A DNA stretch of 64,000 nt from Amaurobius ferox (lineage: Eukaryota > Arthropoda > Arachnida > Araneae > Amaurobiidae), in assembly GCA_951213105.1 (NCBI GenBank), contig OX578135.1, forward strand, positions 167,267,989 through 167,331,988, in the 5' to 3' direction. The notes under the pieces were generated by a model. It was given only the letters and a program-made list of their open reading frames with translations. It was not told where the DNA came from and did not search any database. The translations under genes were made by a program, and so were the position numbers. Of the stretch, positions 46,119 through 57,245 are shown one piece after another (positions within the stretch are counted from its first letter, which is position 1; every line of letters begins with the position of its first letter).

Positions 46119-47111
46119 TTACTTTCCTTATATACAAAATGTATAAGGAAAGTATTGTGATGGGGTCGAAAATTCGAATTCGAGTTTTCGACGGGAAAGC
46201 ACGTTTCAAGCATCCCTGATCACAAATCAAACATTTTTGAAGTGATATCTGTGTGTGTGTGTGTGTGTGTGTGTGAATGTATGTGTGTGTGTGTGTGTGA
46301 AAGTCTGTGGAGACGATAACTGACGAACGAATGGACTGACTCGAACGACATTTGGTACAAAAATCACAATCCGTAAACACTGGAATCCTATTGTTTTTAT
46401 AAGCAATCGAAAGTTCAGAACCCCCCTCTAAATTTTCGAGTGAAATTTTGAAAAAATCGTCAAAAAATCAAAATCACTAATAAAGTTACGCAAATAGGTA
46501 TTTCTTATGTAATTTTTCATTAGAAAACGATTGACATAAATTTTAGAACAATAACATGAACCGTTCTCGAGATATTGCACATTTTTAAAAAATAAAGCAC
46601 ATTTTTATAGCACATTTTTATTGCACATTTTAATTGCACATTTTTAAAAAAGTTACATGAAATAAAAAAAAATATTTCCTATTGAGAAACATGCTCACTT
46701 TTCATATGTAATACTATGCGATAAATTGGGTGACATCATTCTCGTGGATCTAGATCGTTCTATTCACAAGAAAAGATACTTCGAGTAATACTTTTGTATT
46801 TGAACGCCAATAGTCATTTATCTGCTGTAAGAATAACTTATTTCTCCGTCCATAACGCTTGGCGAGATTTTGGCGACGAATTTGGCGGAATGTCACCAAC
46901 TTGGCGACATTTTTAATTGTTGTCAAATTAACAAAAATCTCGCCAAATTGATAAAAATGACGCTAAATCAATGAAAATGACGACTAATTGAAGAAAATTC
47001 AATATCTTGGAAAGAATATAAGTATCTACTATAAGAATAACATGTTTTTAACTGTGAAAGTAGTAAAAGCATTGCATTATATAAGGAAAGTCATTTGTTG
47101 CCCACATCAGA
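46119..47111 (-). mobile_element. Family C element, well preserved
   Basis: The terminal hairpin is ACTTTCCTTATA (46121-46132) with TATAAGGAAAGT (46142-46153), 12 perfect pairs. ACTTTCCTTATATA (46121-46134) is also the exact inverted repeat of TATATAAGGAAAGT at 47078-47091 near the head. The TCGA palindrome is at 46166-46191. TG microsatellites lie at 46250-46275 and 46281-46300. CGCTTGGCGAGATTTTGG is at about 46856. This is the cleanest copy of the family in the window. Confidence 0.92.
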
Positions 47112-47130
47112 TTTTTATTATATGTATTAA

Positions 47131-47342
47131 CCTTTTGCTTATGGGTGGAACAACGTCCATCCCAAACGAAGAACCTCTGAAAAAGACAGGTATTTAACAT
47201 ACCCTATCCCAAACAGTTCGAACCCCTTTGCAGGTATTGGCGTCTGTGGAAGCCAATGTCTTGGGATAGGGTATGTCAAATGCCTGTCTTTTTGAGAGGT
47301 TCTTCGTTTGGGATGGACGCTGTCCCACCCGTAGGCAAAAGA
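47131..47342. mobile_element. piggyBac-like palindromic MITE with TTAA duplication
   Basis: Arms of about 84 bp (47131-47215 and 47262-47342) are inverted copies: CCTTTTGCTTATGGGTGG and the complement of CCACCCGTAGGCAAAAG, then GACGTCCATCCCAAACGAAG and its partner. TTAA lies on both sides (47127-47130, 47343-47346), the piggyBac target site. The loop is about 46 bp. It sits about 20 bp beyond the head end of a family C copy. Confidence 0.85.
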
Positions 47343-47492
47343 TTAATTAAATGCCTGTTTTTATACGTATTTCTTTTCTACGAAATGATTAAAATCAACT
47401 CCATTACGCCATTATTATTAAAAAAAAGTTCAACATTTTGGAATTTTGTGACAACTTAGATTCAAACTGCGTGTGTTCAAATGAAAAAAAAA

Positions 47493-48150
47493 TCTAATCT
47501 GCACAGCACGACTTTGCATTTTTCACATCATAATGACGATATACAAGATCCACGGCGCAATGCTTTTACTGTTGAATTGCACTGAATTAATATTGGCCGT
47601 TTTTCTAGATAGCAAAGTATTTCGAAGTAAAAAATATAATTACAGTAAAATATAATTACAATAAAGACTATATTTTCAGTAAAATGCTTTTAATAATCCA
47701 TCGTTTAAGATACATAAAAAGTTACAAAAAGGCCATTGCGCTTTTGGACGTCACAACGTCCTTGATCAATGGAATTGCAAATAAAATATGAAAGGCATGA
47801 GCTCTTAAGTACAGCCTGATATCGCGAAATAAAATTTGCATATAAATGGTTGGATTTTCCGATATCAATTAAAATTGTTAAATTACAAAATACAAATATA
47901 ACACACACATATAACTGTAATGCAAAATTACTGTCAATCATTTAAGCGTGTAATTAAGTTACTGGTTTACAAATAAAGAACTTTTTTACTAAGAATGCAA
48001 CCTTTGCTGTAATTATATTTTAATATTTTTAGGCGGGTTTCCATACTTTTTGAGTAAATAGTAACTTTATTTTGAGCAAATCTAATTTAACAATTAGAAT
48101 TATAACTAGCATCCGCTAAGCGATATAATTCATATATTATTGGATTATAA
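47493..48150 (+). mobile_element. Degraded family C-like head region
   Basis: AATCTGCACAGCACGAC, ATATACAAGATCCACGGCGCAATG and GTTGAATTGCAC match the head of the C-like copy at 37721. GAGCAAATCTAATTTAACAA (about 48073) matches its later part. The stretch 47610-48020 is not matched and may be a separate insertion. Confidence 0.5.
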
Positions 48151-48269
48151 TTATTAGAAACTAATTTACATATAAAACACTTTAAAATAAAAGTCTTATA
48201 TATTGCACTAAATTTAAAAGAAGTTAAAAGAAAGGTTTTATCAACAACTGGATAAAATTATATATTGTA

Positions 48270-48533
48270 CTAAATATAAATATATACTAAATATAAAATT
48301 ATATATTGTACTAAAGTTAAAAGTAGTGAAAAGAAAGGTTTTATCAACAACTGGATAAAATTATCATTGAAAACAGTTTGGGATAAGGCAGTGGAAAGTT
48401 TTTTTTTATTTTTAGTATCACGAGCATGTTCAGATAATATAATTCGAACAGTGTTTTGAGTACTGCCAATATAGAATTGAAATTTATTTTCAGGTGAAAT
48501 GAGGTGTGCAACGTTTACACCAGCCTGACTCAA
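48270..48533 (-). pseudogene. GIY-YIG endonuclease of the Penelope-like element
   Basis: Translation contains VAHLISPENKFQFYIGSTQN, then TVRIILSEHARDTKNKKK. FYIGST and SEHARD match the GIY-YIG core (YIG, then an Arg/His-bearing helix) that nicks DNA for Penelope-type insertion. The canonical Arg after the first strand is not clearly present (RIIL where RLxxH is usual). The frame is short and the upstream linker is broken by stops. Confidence 0.82.
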
Positions 48534-49023
48534 AATATTATACTTTTAAACTTATCGGCAAGGATAAACAGTAGAATGGATAGGAGAAACAGTAGAATGG
48601 GCGGGTTAAAGATTCATTTCGCGACAAAACTAAACAGGAGGGTGGGCGATCTTAAGATTGTAAGGAAGCCTGGGTTTGTGAGGCAAAATGTTGGAAGAAG
48701 GGACAAGCGTAGATTTGAGATAGATAAATTTTTAAAACAAATAGTGGAAAAATTTTGATAAATAAACTCAAAGGAGTAAACAGCTTCATATAACCAAAGT
48801 TAAAATTAAAGTTAATTGTGGCACGCAAACTAACAATAGAAGAACATACATTAAGGAAGCAATAGAAGTAGGCAATGAAAGAAGATCTTTTAGAAAAAAC
48901 ATGGTTTAAGAAATTAGTGGCAATACAAGAATTAGTAAAAGTGGGTTTACGAAAATTATAGGTATGGAACCCAATCATATCATTGAAAACTGGAATATCA
49001 CATTAAGGGTAGAAGCCCCCCTC

Positions 49024-49080
49024 CACACACACACACACACACACACGCACACACACACACACACGAACAGACACACACGC
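49024..49080. repeat. CA microsatellite inside the Penelope-like element
   Basis: ACACACAC repeats with occasional G (ACACACGCACACAC) between the catalytic and later polymerase regions. Confidence 0.85.
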
Positions 49081-49129
49081 ACTCATATTCAGCAGTCAAA
49101 TTTTTAGAGGGATAAAACCCGTTAACGCT

Positions 49130-50046
49130 ATCAAGAAGGCTATTAAGATCGCATAAACTATTATTTCACACAATAAATATATCATCCACATAATAACACC
49201 CAAGAACCGGCTATGCAAGGTTATTATATCTATAAGGTTGCGCCACTTCAGCTCTAGACAATGAGAGCACGTAAAGACGCAACGTCACTGGGAGTAAAAT
49301 GACAGGAACGGCCCGGTAGACTCCAATGTTAAAGGATGGTAGCAAAATTAATTTAATCATTTTTTTTAATTTAAAATATGAAATAAATACTCAAATAACA
49401 TTAATTTCACTTGAACACAACTTAAATATGCAGTACTGGAAATTTTTGGAAGGGTACATACATAATAAAACTGTATTTCCCTTTCTAAAAAATATAAATC
49501 ATCTGAAAGTTTCGTTTCGCTTCTTGAAATCAGTTAATGCTATTACAGGAGGCGATGTTATTTTTAATGAATTTTGTTTTAAATACGCGAATTTACAGAA
49601 ATATGTTCGGAAAGTTTTCTAAACAAGCAATCATTCTAAAATTTTCATTATACACAAATAAACATCGCGTAATTTGTTTCTGAATGCATATAAATAAAGT
49701 TATTTTCGATTATGTTATCTCCAATAATTGAAATTGATGATGGTTATGAACGCAAAATCTCATTCTTAAGTTCTTATAACACAGCATCGGCTAAAATACC
49801 AAATAAATGACTGCCCATAGGGGCACCATCAGTTTGCAAAAATATTTCGTCAAGGAAACCAAAATAATTGGTCTCAGCGACAATGTACAACTCAGAAATG
49901 ATTGCGTTGATGGACGAAATGTAAATTTTATTATATTGCATTTTTTGACTATAATACCTTTCAAAATGAAAGTGGAGAATTTTCTAGATTTTATAGAATT
50001 TAAATAGATACTTCTGAAATTAGATTATCTGGAGCGTAATAAAATA
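49130..50046 (-). pseudogene. Penelope-like reverse transcriptase fragments
   Basis: One frame gives AETNYFGFLDEIFLQTDGAP then MGSHLFGILADAVL, corresponding to the block before the catalytic site in Penelope reverse transcriptase (usual form PMGSPLSP). It hits a stop soon after. The next recognisable block, YYVDDIFIV, carries the two catalytic Asp and is followed by a stop and DLNSLLDSVNGFYPSKNLTA, matching the region after the catalytic loop. The stretch 49220-49780 between them contains no recognisable polymerase sequence. Multiple stops make this a pseudogene. Confidence 0.85.
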
Positions 50047-50097
50047 TAACAATTGCAAAAATGATAAAACATCACGCTAATAAATTTGTGAGTATAT

Positions 50098-50560
50098 TGT
50101 TGTGACGTATCCATTGAAATCGTAGATGTATTGTTAAGATACAAGAATGTGTCAGAATTTCTGGATAACTAGCACTTTATTTAAAGTGTAAATTGAAACA
50201 CTATACAGATAATAAATATCTAACTATCGATCAAGGCTATAACAAATTATAAGGTACAAATGAAACAATCATTAAATGCTCAACTGATTTGAAACATAAA
50301 AGATTATATCCTCAAGACACTGACGTATTCACAATTCATTTTGACTTGTATCACAACTCCTAGCTGAACGATGTTCGGTTTATAGATCCTCTGCAAAAAT
50401 TTCTAGAAAATTTGACGTTATTTGGGAAATTCTTAATCAATTTACAAAATTCTAGACGTTTCCATAAGTCGCCAAGTTGGCGTTATTTTGTCAAATGTGT
50501 CCCTAAAGTCATCAAATGGGTCGCCAAGGTCGAGCAACCCGAATTTTCAAATAATAACTT
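50098..50560 (-). mobile_element. LTR-like sequence
   Basis: On the minus strand it ends TCACAACA at 50098 and has AATAAAGTGC about 85 nt before the end. GTCGCCAAGTTGGCG near 50468 corresponds to the GTCGCC..TTGGCGA segment of the solo LTR at 16740-17281. The start could not be placed (about 50560-50680). Read as a relative of that LTR. Confidence 0.55.
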
Positions 50561-52264
50561 GCCTGTAAATGCATTTTCCCCCCGGGATAGGCAATATGTC
50601 GGGAAGGCGTTTAATGTATTCCTAACAATATTAATATTAATATTTTACGCATTGGAGAATTTTCTTTGAGGTAAGTATAAAAATCTTGTGCATTTGTCTC
50701 AAGTAGCTAATTTTTAAAAAAAAATCTGAACTTGAGTCGCCTTTCAAACGTTTCTTACGTGTTAAAAGTGTAGTACAGAAAGTAACAAAAAGAAACATTT
50801 TTCTAATTTTTCGGAAGCTAAGATCATTTTTATTTCATTTTTGAATTAGTCTTTCTTAAAAGTCATTATTAATCATAATTGTCCCTTTTTCACTTCTGTT
50901 TGAAAATTCCCTGGGTTCATTTTTTGATTTCGTTTGAATATTTTTTCTTATTTCGTTAATTTTTATCCTTTTGCTGATGTTTCGTTTAAGTATTTGTTAA
51001 CGATCTTATAGGCTCGAAATCATTTTTTGTTCTATATTTTTTCGTATTTGTTTAAGAATCTGCTATTTTTACCGCTGATTTGGTGTACTCATGTAAATTC
51101 CGAAAACCGTTAGTTACCATTTTTTAATTAAAAGGAGAATTTATGGTTACAGTTTTACTCATTGAAAAAATTAGTTGAATCCCTTGTTGGGCGTTTACTG
51201 TCCTCTTTTTTTATCATTTTACAGTTTATTCATTGTATTCCACCTCTTGTTCCTTCCTCCTGGGGATTTTACTTCTTATTTCTTCGCTCACCGCTAGCAA
51301 CATCCTTACCTTGTTTCAATCACGTTTTAGGTCATACATTAGTGGCCGATCTTGCTCTCAAGAGTGAAGAATTATTCTCTTGCATTTGAAACCGGTCAAT
51401 ACTATTTTTATTTTGTATATTATACTACTTTTAACAAAGTTATTTTAATTTTATTCTATTCGCAGCAGTTTGAGCTGTATGTATAATAAAATGCGTTAGA
51501 ACCTCATATTATTCGAATAAAACAATTGAACTGAAAGGTAAACATTAAGAAAAAGTCCTTCAAATAAATTCATTGCGTGAATAAACATTACATTTCATAC
51601 AGAAATGTATCAATTTTTCAATGTTTTCATTACTTCCGAAAACTGGGAAAAGCATCATCGTCTGAAACAAAATTCGAGCACATTCCTGTTATCCGTAGAA
51701 ATTGTTTACAAAAAGTTATACAAAAGGCTTGTCAAGTCAATATTGACAAAAGAACAGGCGAACAAGTGAACACAGAAGGCGTCAAATTCTGTTTTTATAG
51801 GAGTTAAAACTATTGTCGAAACAGAATTCGAAATAAATTAATCTGCAAAAAGTTTTCATTCCGTTTGTCTCTCGCGTCTAAGAGGATTATGTCCACCGAG
51901 TTGTGTTGTGTGTTACTGCAAAAGAAGATTTAAAAGCTGTCACGTAAAAAAAGATAATAAACATGTATTGTGTTCACGAATATCTTGATAAAATTATTAT
52001 TTTTTTTAAATTTATTTTCTTTATACATTCTGGGCAAGTTCTTAAACACATCGATAAATTTGAAAGGAAAAGTAGTTAAGTCTATCTATAGTAAATGGAT
52101 CATTCCCAATCGAATCAAAGGAATTACAGTGCCCCCTAATGGGTAATTTAAAAAGTTAGTCTAACGAACTTTGTAGTGAGGTAGACAAAAAAAGTAAATT
52201 ACGTAGTTGTAGAATGTTAAGAAAAACTTGAACAACGTATAAAAGCACAAATAACACAATAATA
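50561..52264. other. Spacer, no gene recognised
   Basis: Frames at 51162-51389 and 51577-51807 have no domain I recognise. A T-rich stretch lies at 50880-51080. Confidence 0.4.
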
Positions 52265-52330
52265 CAGCATACAGCTGTTTCGAGGATATGCTGGATCCCC
52301 TTCAGCAGTGCAAGAAAACCAACAAACACG
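52265..52330 (-). ncRNA. Possible decayed hammerhead-ribozyme-like motif
   Basis: On the minus strand CTGAAGG resembles the core CUGANGA with one change. GAAA follows after a weak stem (GGAT..ATCC), then ACAGC-TGTAT-GCTGT forms a five-pair stem closed before A. This is the order of hammerhead core, stem II, GAAA and stem III. Stem I is not convincing. Penelope-like elements are known to carry such motifs, but this lies about 2.2 kb from the one here. Confidence 0.25.
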
Positions 52331-52365
52331 AAGTCCAAAAGAAGAATAGACAAGGGCCTTTGCAC

Positions 52366-52783
52366 AAAATGTATTATACTTATTGATTGTAGAGTGTTGG
52401 CTAGCGAGTAGAAAACGACACTAAAAACGACCGAAATACATATACAGGGAGAATAAATACCTATCAGAAAGTTGTATCATTAGAGACTCGAACATGGTGA
52501 CACCAGCAATGCTTGTCAAAGTACGCAGGCATATTTCTATATGTGCATTGCCGATGACTGGGCATGGAATCGCATGTTCATTGCCTATGACGGAGCGCAT
52601 TTTAAACAGGTTCTACACTCAATTTCGGTTCATGTAAGTGCTGTTTATTGTATCATACCTGAATAGGGCATCCATTCTTCTATAGCCCTAATGTGTAAAA
52701 TAAATGAAACAGTTTTAAGGTCGTGTCCTGAGGTATCTACCTCTTTTAGGACACTCTCGGCAAAAGCGCGAAAAGAAAAAAGC
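52366..52783. other. Spacer
   Basis: No family recognised. Composition is more balanced at 52490-52680, without a usable frame. Confidence 0.4.
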
Positions 52784-53044
52784 TGTTGTTGTTGAGACCC
52801 AGACCGTCCGACCTACCAGAAAGGTGTAAGGTAACTGTTTGGACGGCCGGGAAGTGGCACCCAATTTAGACCGGAACCCAGTGGGGGAGGCATACACAGG
52901 GACCGTATCCTCCTTCCCCTACCACCAACCTCTCGAAAGGACTTACGGACCCACATGTTTAACGTGATCGTACTCCGCATGAACACGGCGGCAGTTGTGG
53001 CAGCGTGCAAATCCAGCGCGCACACCACCGGGCTACCGCGCCCG
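52784..53044 (-). mobile_element. tRNA-derived SINE joined to 5S rRNA sequence
   Basis: A near full-length SINE on the minus strand. Its head (GGGCGCGGTAGCCCGG) starts at 53044 and its CAA tail ends at 52784. The box B area is damaged (a deletion after TTTGCA removes GGTTCGATTCC). The 3-prime hairpin is perfect (GGCCGTCC with GGACGGTC). Immediately upstream of the head is a 5S rRNA fragment. No target-site duplication was found. Confidence 0.9.
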
Positions 53045-53050
53045 AAATGT

Positions 53051-53121
53051 GCCAACAGCACGCGATGTTCCCAGGTGGTCACCCACCCAAGTACTAACCG
53101 CGCCCGATGCTGCTTGACTTC
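53051..53121 (-). rRNA. 5S rRNA 3-prime fragment, about 71 nt
   Basis: On the minus strand it reads GAAGTCAAGCAGCATCGGGC, GCGGTTAGTACTTGGGTGGG, TGACCACCTGGGAACATCGC, GTGCTGTTGGC, matching eukaryotic 5S rRNA from about position 37 to the 3-prime end. The first third is missing, so it is not a functional gene. The internal control region (box A, intermediate element, box C) is present. It ends six bases before the SINE head, with ACATTT in between. Confidence 0.9.
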
Positions 53122-53124
53122 ATT

Positions 53125-54269
53125 ATCTAAAAACCGTTATTTACGTTCACACACACATAAATATTTACAATTACATATATACAAACGAAGTAAATTCAAA
53201 ATGGGATACCAAATATCTTTAACTAGTCTTAGGTGACAAAATAGAATTTTGGGGGAGGCACGGTAACCCTAAATTGATATTAATTTATATCTACTGAAAT
53301 GAGACAGAGAAGAAATAAGTGTTCAAAAGTCGACTCAAAACATTGTAGACTCTACAATGTTCTTAACTTCACAAAATTTCTGGATTAGTGTTCCTTCTGA
53401 AGCACAGTAATGACATTCTAAGTCGTAGATGCAAAATGTGCGGGAGTAATGGGTATAATGGGGCCTATGACATCCTGGGACGTCAACCTCACACTTGCGT
53501 AGCTAGAAAAGAGCAATAAAGCCAAAAGGGTGACCACTCGGCGGCCTAACCCTACGGTGCCTTCGCCCCATAATTTTTCAATAATCTGGACTTAGCTGTC
53601 ACATTTTTCGCTGCACACTTCCAGTCCTTTCACGGCACATCAGTTGGGAAGCACTGTTGTAGAGGGACCAACTTTCTGCCTGTCGGAGGTCTCGAACATC
53701 TTTTTCACACACACCACTTTTTTCGAAGGTGTATCTAGCTCATCCCTCCCAAAACTCTCTCATTCTCTCAAGATTTTAAAATCCGCCCTTAAAATTATTG
53801 AAACCGCTCTGATTCGTCTCAGGGGCGTCGCCCAGGGGTCACAGAACAGCTCCACTGGTCTTTCAACATCCTCCAGGCATAGCCGCTTTCGGAAAGCCAC
53901 GCAACACTTGATACGATTGATGCCCATAATAAGATTGATACCCATAATACATTGATACGATTGAACACTTGATACTCATTGACGTTCATTCAAAAGGCTC
54001 GCAAACTCTGTGTTCTCCTCCAGCTTGGGCATTGTGGCATATTTTTGTTAAAGTCTGATCTTCAAAGTCTATCCTCACATCCTATTTTCCTGGGCACCTA
54101 CAAACTGGGGCTGAACCACAAATTACTAAAACGTAACTCCTGATCCCAAACCAAAATATTGGAGCGTGAGTTTACTATGGGACAATAACCACGGGATAGG
54201 TCGATTATGACTCATCAGATAATGCACTACAACATTGTAATTGATATTTTTGTTTATGTCACGCTTTAT
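53125..54269. other. Mixed spacer with a hAT-like right end
   Basis: CATCAGTTGGGAAGCACTG at 53639-53657 is typical of a hAT terminus, but no partner end or duplication was found. From 53700 to 54150 composition is more balanced and a frame (53644-53955) is open, but I recognise no domain. GATACGATTGA and CATAATA units repeat at 53910-53965. Confidence 0.4.
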
Positions 54270-55500
54270 GTTCACTTTTTACATGTAATATTATGCGATA
54301 AATTCATTATCAACATTGTCGTAGATCTAGCTCGTTCCATTCACGAGAGAAGACACTGAGAATAATAGCATTGTAATTTGACGCCATTAGTCGTTTATCT
54401 ACCATAAGACTAACTAATTTCGCTATAAATAATGCTTGGCGAAATTTTAGCAACGAATTTGGCGGAATATCACCAACTTCGTGAGTTCTTTAAATGTTGC
54501 CAAACTGACGAAAATATCGCCAAATTGATAAAAATGTCACCAAATTGGTAAAAGTGACACTAAATTAATGAAAATGAAGAAGAATTGATAAAAATCTAAT
54601 ATCTTCGAAGGAATTAGAATCTACTATAAGAGAAGATATTTTAGGTAATAGTTTTGTATTTGGACGCCATTAGTTGATTATCTACCATAAGACTAACCTA
54701 TTTCTCCATAAACAAAATGGAGTGAAATTTTATCGACGGTGAAATTTTAGCGACGGATTTGGCGGAATATCGCCAGCTTGGCGAGTTTTTAAAATGTCAC
54801 CAAATTGATGAAAATATTTCTAAAATAATAAAAATGTCGCCAAATTAATATGAATGACGCTAAATCAATAAAAATGACAGCTAATTGATTAAAATTCAAT
54901 ATTTTGGAAAGAATATAAAACTCCGTCTATAACGTTTGGCAAAATTCTGGCGACGAATTTTGCCGCATATCGTCAACTTGGTAACTTTTTTAATGTTACC
55001 AAATTGATGAAACTGTTGCCAAATTGATAAAAATGACGCCAAATGCGATGCAATATTTTGCCAATTTTTAGTTTCGTCTTAGGATGGGCATACCTTTTAT
55101 TATATAAGAAATGAAATGCTCGTCTAAATATCGCCAACTTGGGGGTATTTGGCCCCACCTGACGAAAGTATCGTCAGAATTGAAAAAATGATGGCAAGTT
55201 AATGAAAATGACTCAATTCATGAATTTATTATTGAAATATTTTAATATATGGACTGTATTGCGTATTAAGGATGATATCAATATTGATAATTGTTAATTT
55301 ATAGTTGAATAAACTATAAGTTAATTGGGTACGAAATTGTTTTAGATGTTTTCATCCGGATGTACAATTTACCACGCCAAATGTACAATTTAATTTTACA
55401 AACACTGTGCCGTGGATCTTTTCATTACTTTTTCAAAGTTAAAGAAGTAAATTCCCTCATATCTCGTAGAATACTGGTTATTTTGAAGCGTTTCTCGAAC
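54270..55500 (-). mobile_element. Family C fragment with expanded modules
   Basis: Internal C sequence on the minus strand without the 3-prime hairpin. GATCTAGCTCGTTCCATTC (about 54326), then repeated modules with GGCGGAATATC(A/G)CC at about 54461, 54758 and a third variant near 54950. Each is followed by CCAAATTGAT and ATAAAAATGACGC units. The head side is decayed near 55330-55460. Confidence 0.7.
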
Positions 55501-55504
55501 CTTC

Positions 55505-55580
55505 GATTTATCGCCAAATGTCGCCAAATTGGTGATAAGTCGAGAAATCGGGCAACCTATCTTCGAACTTGGGCATATGA
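55505..55580 (-). mobile_element. Possible LTR fragment
   Basis: TCGCCAAATGTCGCCAAATT, GGTGATAAGTCG and GGGCAACCT follow the order of the segment around 17130-17185 in the solo LTR. Short and diverged. Confidence 0.4.
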
Positions 55581-57245
55581 ATGCCCTAGATTCACGTCAT
55601 AACAAAGGCTGCCTGTACGAGTGGTTTTTTCGCCTGATCTTCGAAAGAGACGAAGGTAAGAGGAGGAAACTAGACTCCAGAGCATTTTACAAGTTTATAA
55701 CAATATATATTAGCACGTTCCTGCATCTAATTCATCGGCATGACTGATCTGTTGCCAACTTAAAGGATGAAATTTATATCATATATTTCTTATTTAAAGA
55801 ATAACTCGCGTAAAGAAACACTTGATATTTATGATTTTTAATACTGATTATGATATAAGAACTTTGAAAATTTTAAATATAAATACATAGGAAAACCCTG
55901 TGTAACCCTACGCTGCAAATACTTTTTACTATTTTCACAAAAAAATCAAACTGGCCCAGCATTCAAAATGCAACTAAAATGAATTAATATACCCTTAGTG
56001 CATACGAAAATATATATTTAAAATAGTGCCGTGATAGAAATCTAGTAAATGAAATACCAAGTTTATATTTAATTAAATTTTCTTTTAAATTATTAAAGTT
56101 TATTATTTAAGTTTAATAAAACATCGCAGATTATTTAAAAATCCGATACATCGCGTTATTTATTGTAAAGAATGCATAATTGCTAATTAGTGAATTACAA
56201 AATAGGTGAAAATATAATTAAAGGAATGATGACTGCATAATAATTTTATTTTCAAAAATGCATAGCAAAACCAACGTCTAGACCAAATTTTACGAGTTCT
56301 TACACTCTATAAAAAATAAATTTCCCTTTCCATGCATACTCAGACGCTAGGAGTTTATTTACAAACTCTTATTTCAACAGAATATTGTTGTTTGAATGTC
56401 AAAAAAATATACATATGAACGCGATTTAAAATTTTAAACTCTCGAGGAAATCATCTCTAATCTGTGCAACTAGGTTTTTGAAAGCCGGGGAGGATTGCAA
56501 AACAGTATTTTTCAATATAAATATAGCGTAATATTCTAACATTTCGTTTAAAAAAAGTTAAAGTGCGTACTTCCGATGCAAAAATAATTTTCGAAAATAT
56601 ATTTATACGTTGGATTGGAACTCGTGGCACCAATAAATGAAAATTAAGAAAATTAAGGAAAAAAAACACAATTTTCATTAAATACCTCTTTTATTATTTG
56701 CATTCAATCAAAATATATGAAAAATGCCTGCTAAAATGCATGTAAATTAAATGTATGAAATACATTGATGGTTATTCACCAGAACGAGTATATTCCTATA
56801 GTGAGCCCAATGCTGGCTAGTCCTGTACTGTTCAAATTCCAAAGGATTAAAATACTATAATACAAAAACCAATGCCATTCTAAATTTGGACTTTTTAGTT
56901 GCTTCGGTTTTCGAATTATCTTCAAAAAGCAAGTACATTCTTCTGGCGGTATAAGATTCAAAGTCAAAATAAATAAAATGTATTAATAGACCTTGATTAG
57001 TTACGACCTCAAATATTTAAACCTCACTCATAAATAGACACCAGATCATGAAAGTTAAAAGATTGTAATAATAATATCTATTATTCGTATTTAACATATC
57101 ACATCAAGCGCCTACTTACTAAACTTACTATTAGGGTTATAATGTAAGCTAGTTCTTTGATATTTCTTACCTTATAAAGAAAAGTTCCGAAAAGTCAGTC
57201 ATTTTCGTTTAGGAAACGCAACCATGTACGAGCTAAAATAAAAAA
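55581..57245. other. AT-rich spacer
   Basis: No gene or repeat end recognised. Confidence 0.4.

Larger units (their letters stand above)
48266..50046 (-). mobile_element. Penelope-like retroelement, degraded
   Basis: On the minus strand, in order: reverse transcriptase motif FLQTDGAPMGSHLF (about 49870-49810), YYVDDIFIV (49195-49169), YNFRKPTFTN with following conserved positions (about 48960-48800), then a GIY-YIG endonuclease (about 48500-48400). This order is diagnostic of Penelope-like elements. A gap of about 600 nt separates the first two motifs, where about 75-100 would be normal, so something has been inserted between them. Confidence 0.88.

Noticed and set aside
46119..47111. Canonical Helitron call for families A to C
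   Set aside because: No CTRR 3-prime end after the hairpin and no TC start is consistent across families. A Helentron-type relation fits better and is offered only as inference.
49326..49622. 98-codon frame as a gene
   Set aside because: AT-rich with no domain, inside a degraded Penelope-like element on the opposite strand. Kept only as part of the interval finding.
53051..53121. Functional 5S rRNA gene
   Set aside because: The first third of the molecule is missing and there is no T-run terminator after the 3-prime end.
53625..53657. Complete hAT-like element ending CAGTTGGGAAGCACTG
   Set aside because: Only one end is recognisable. No matching left end or 8-bp duplication was found.
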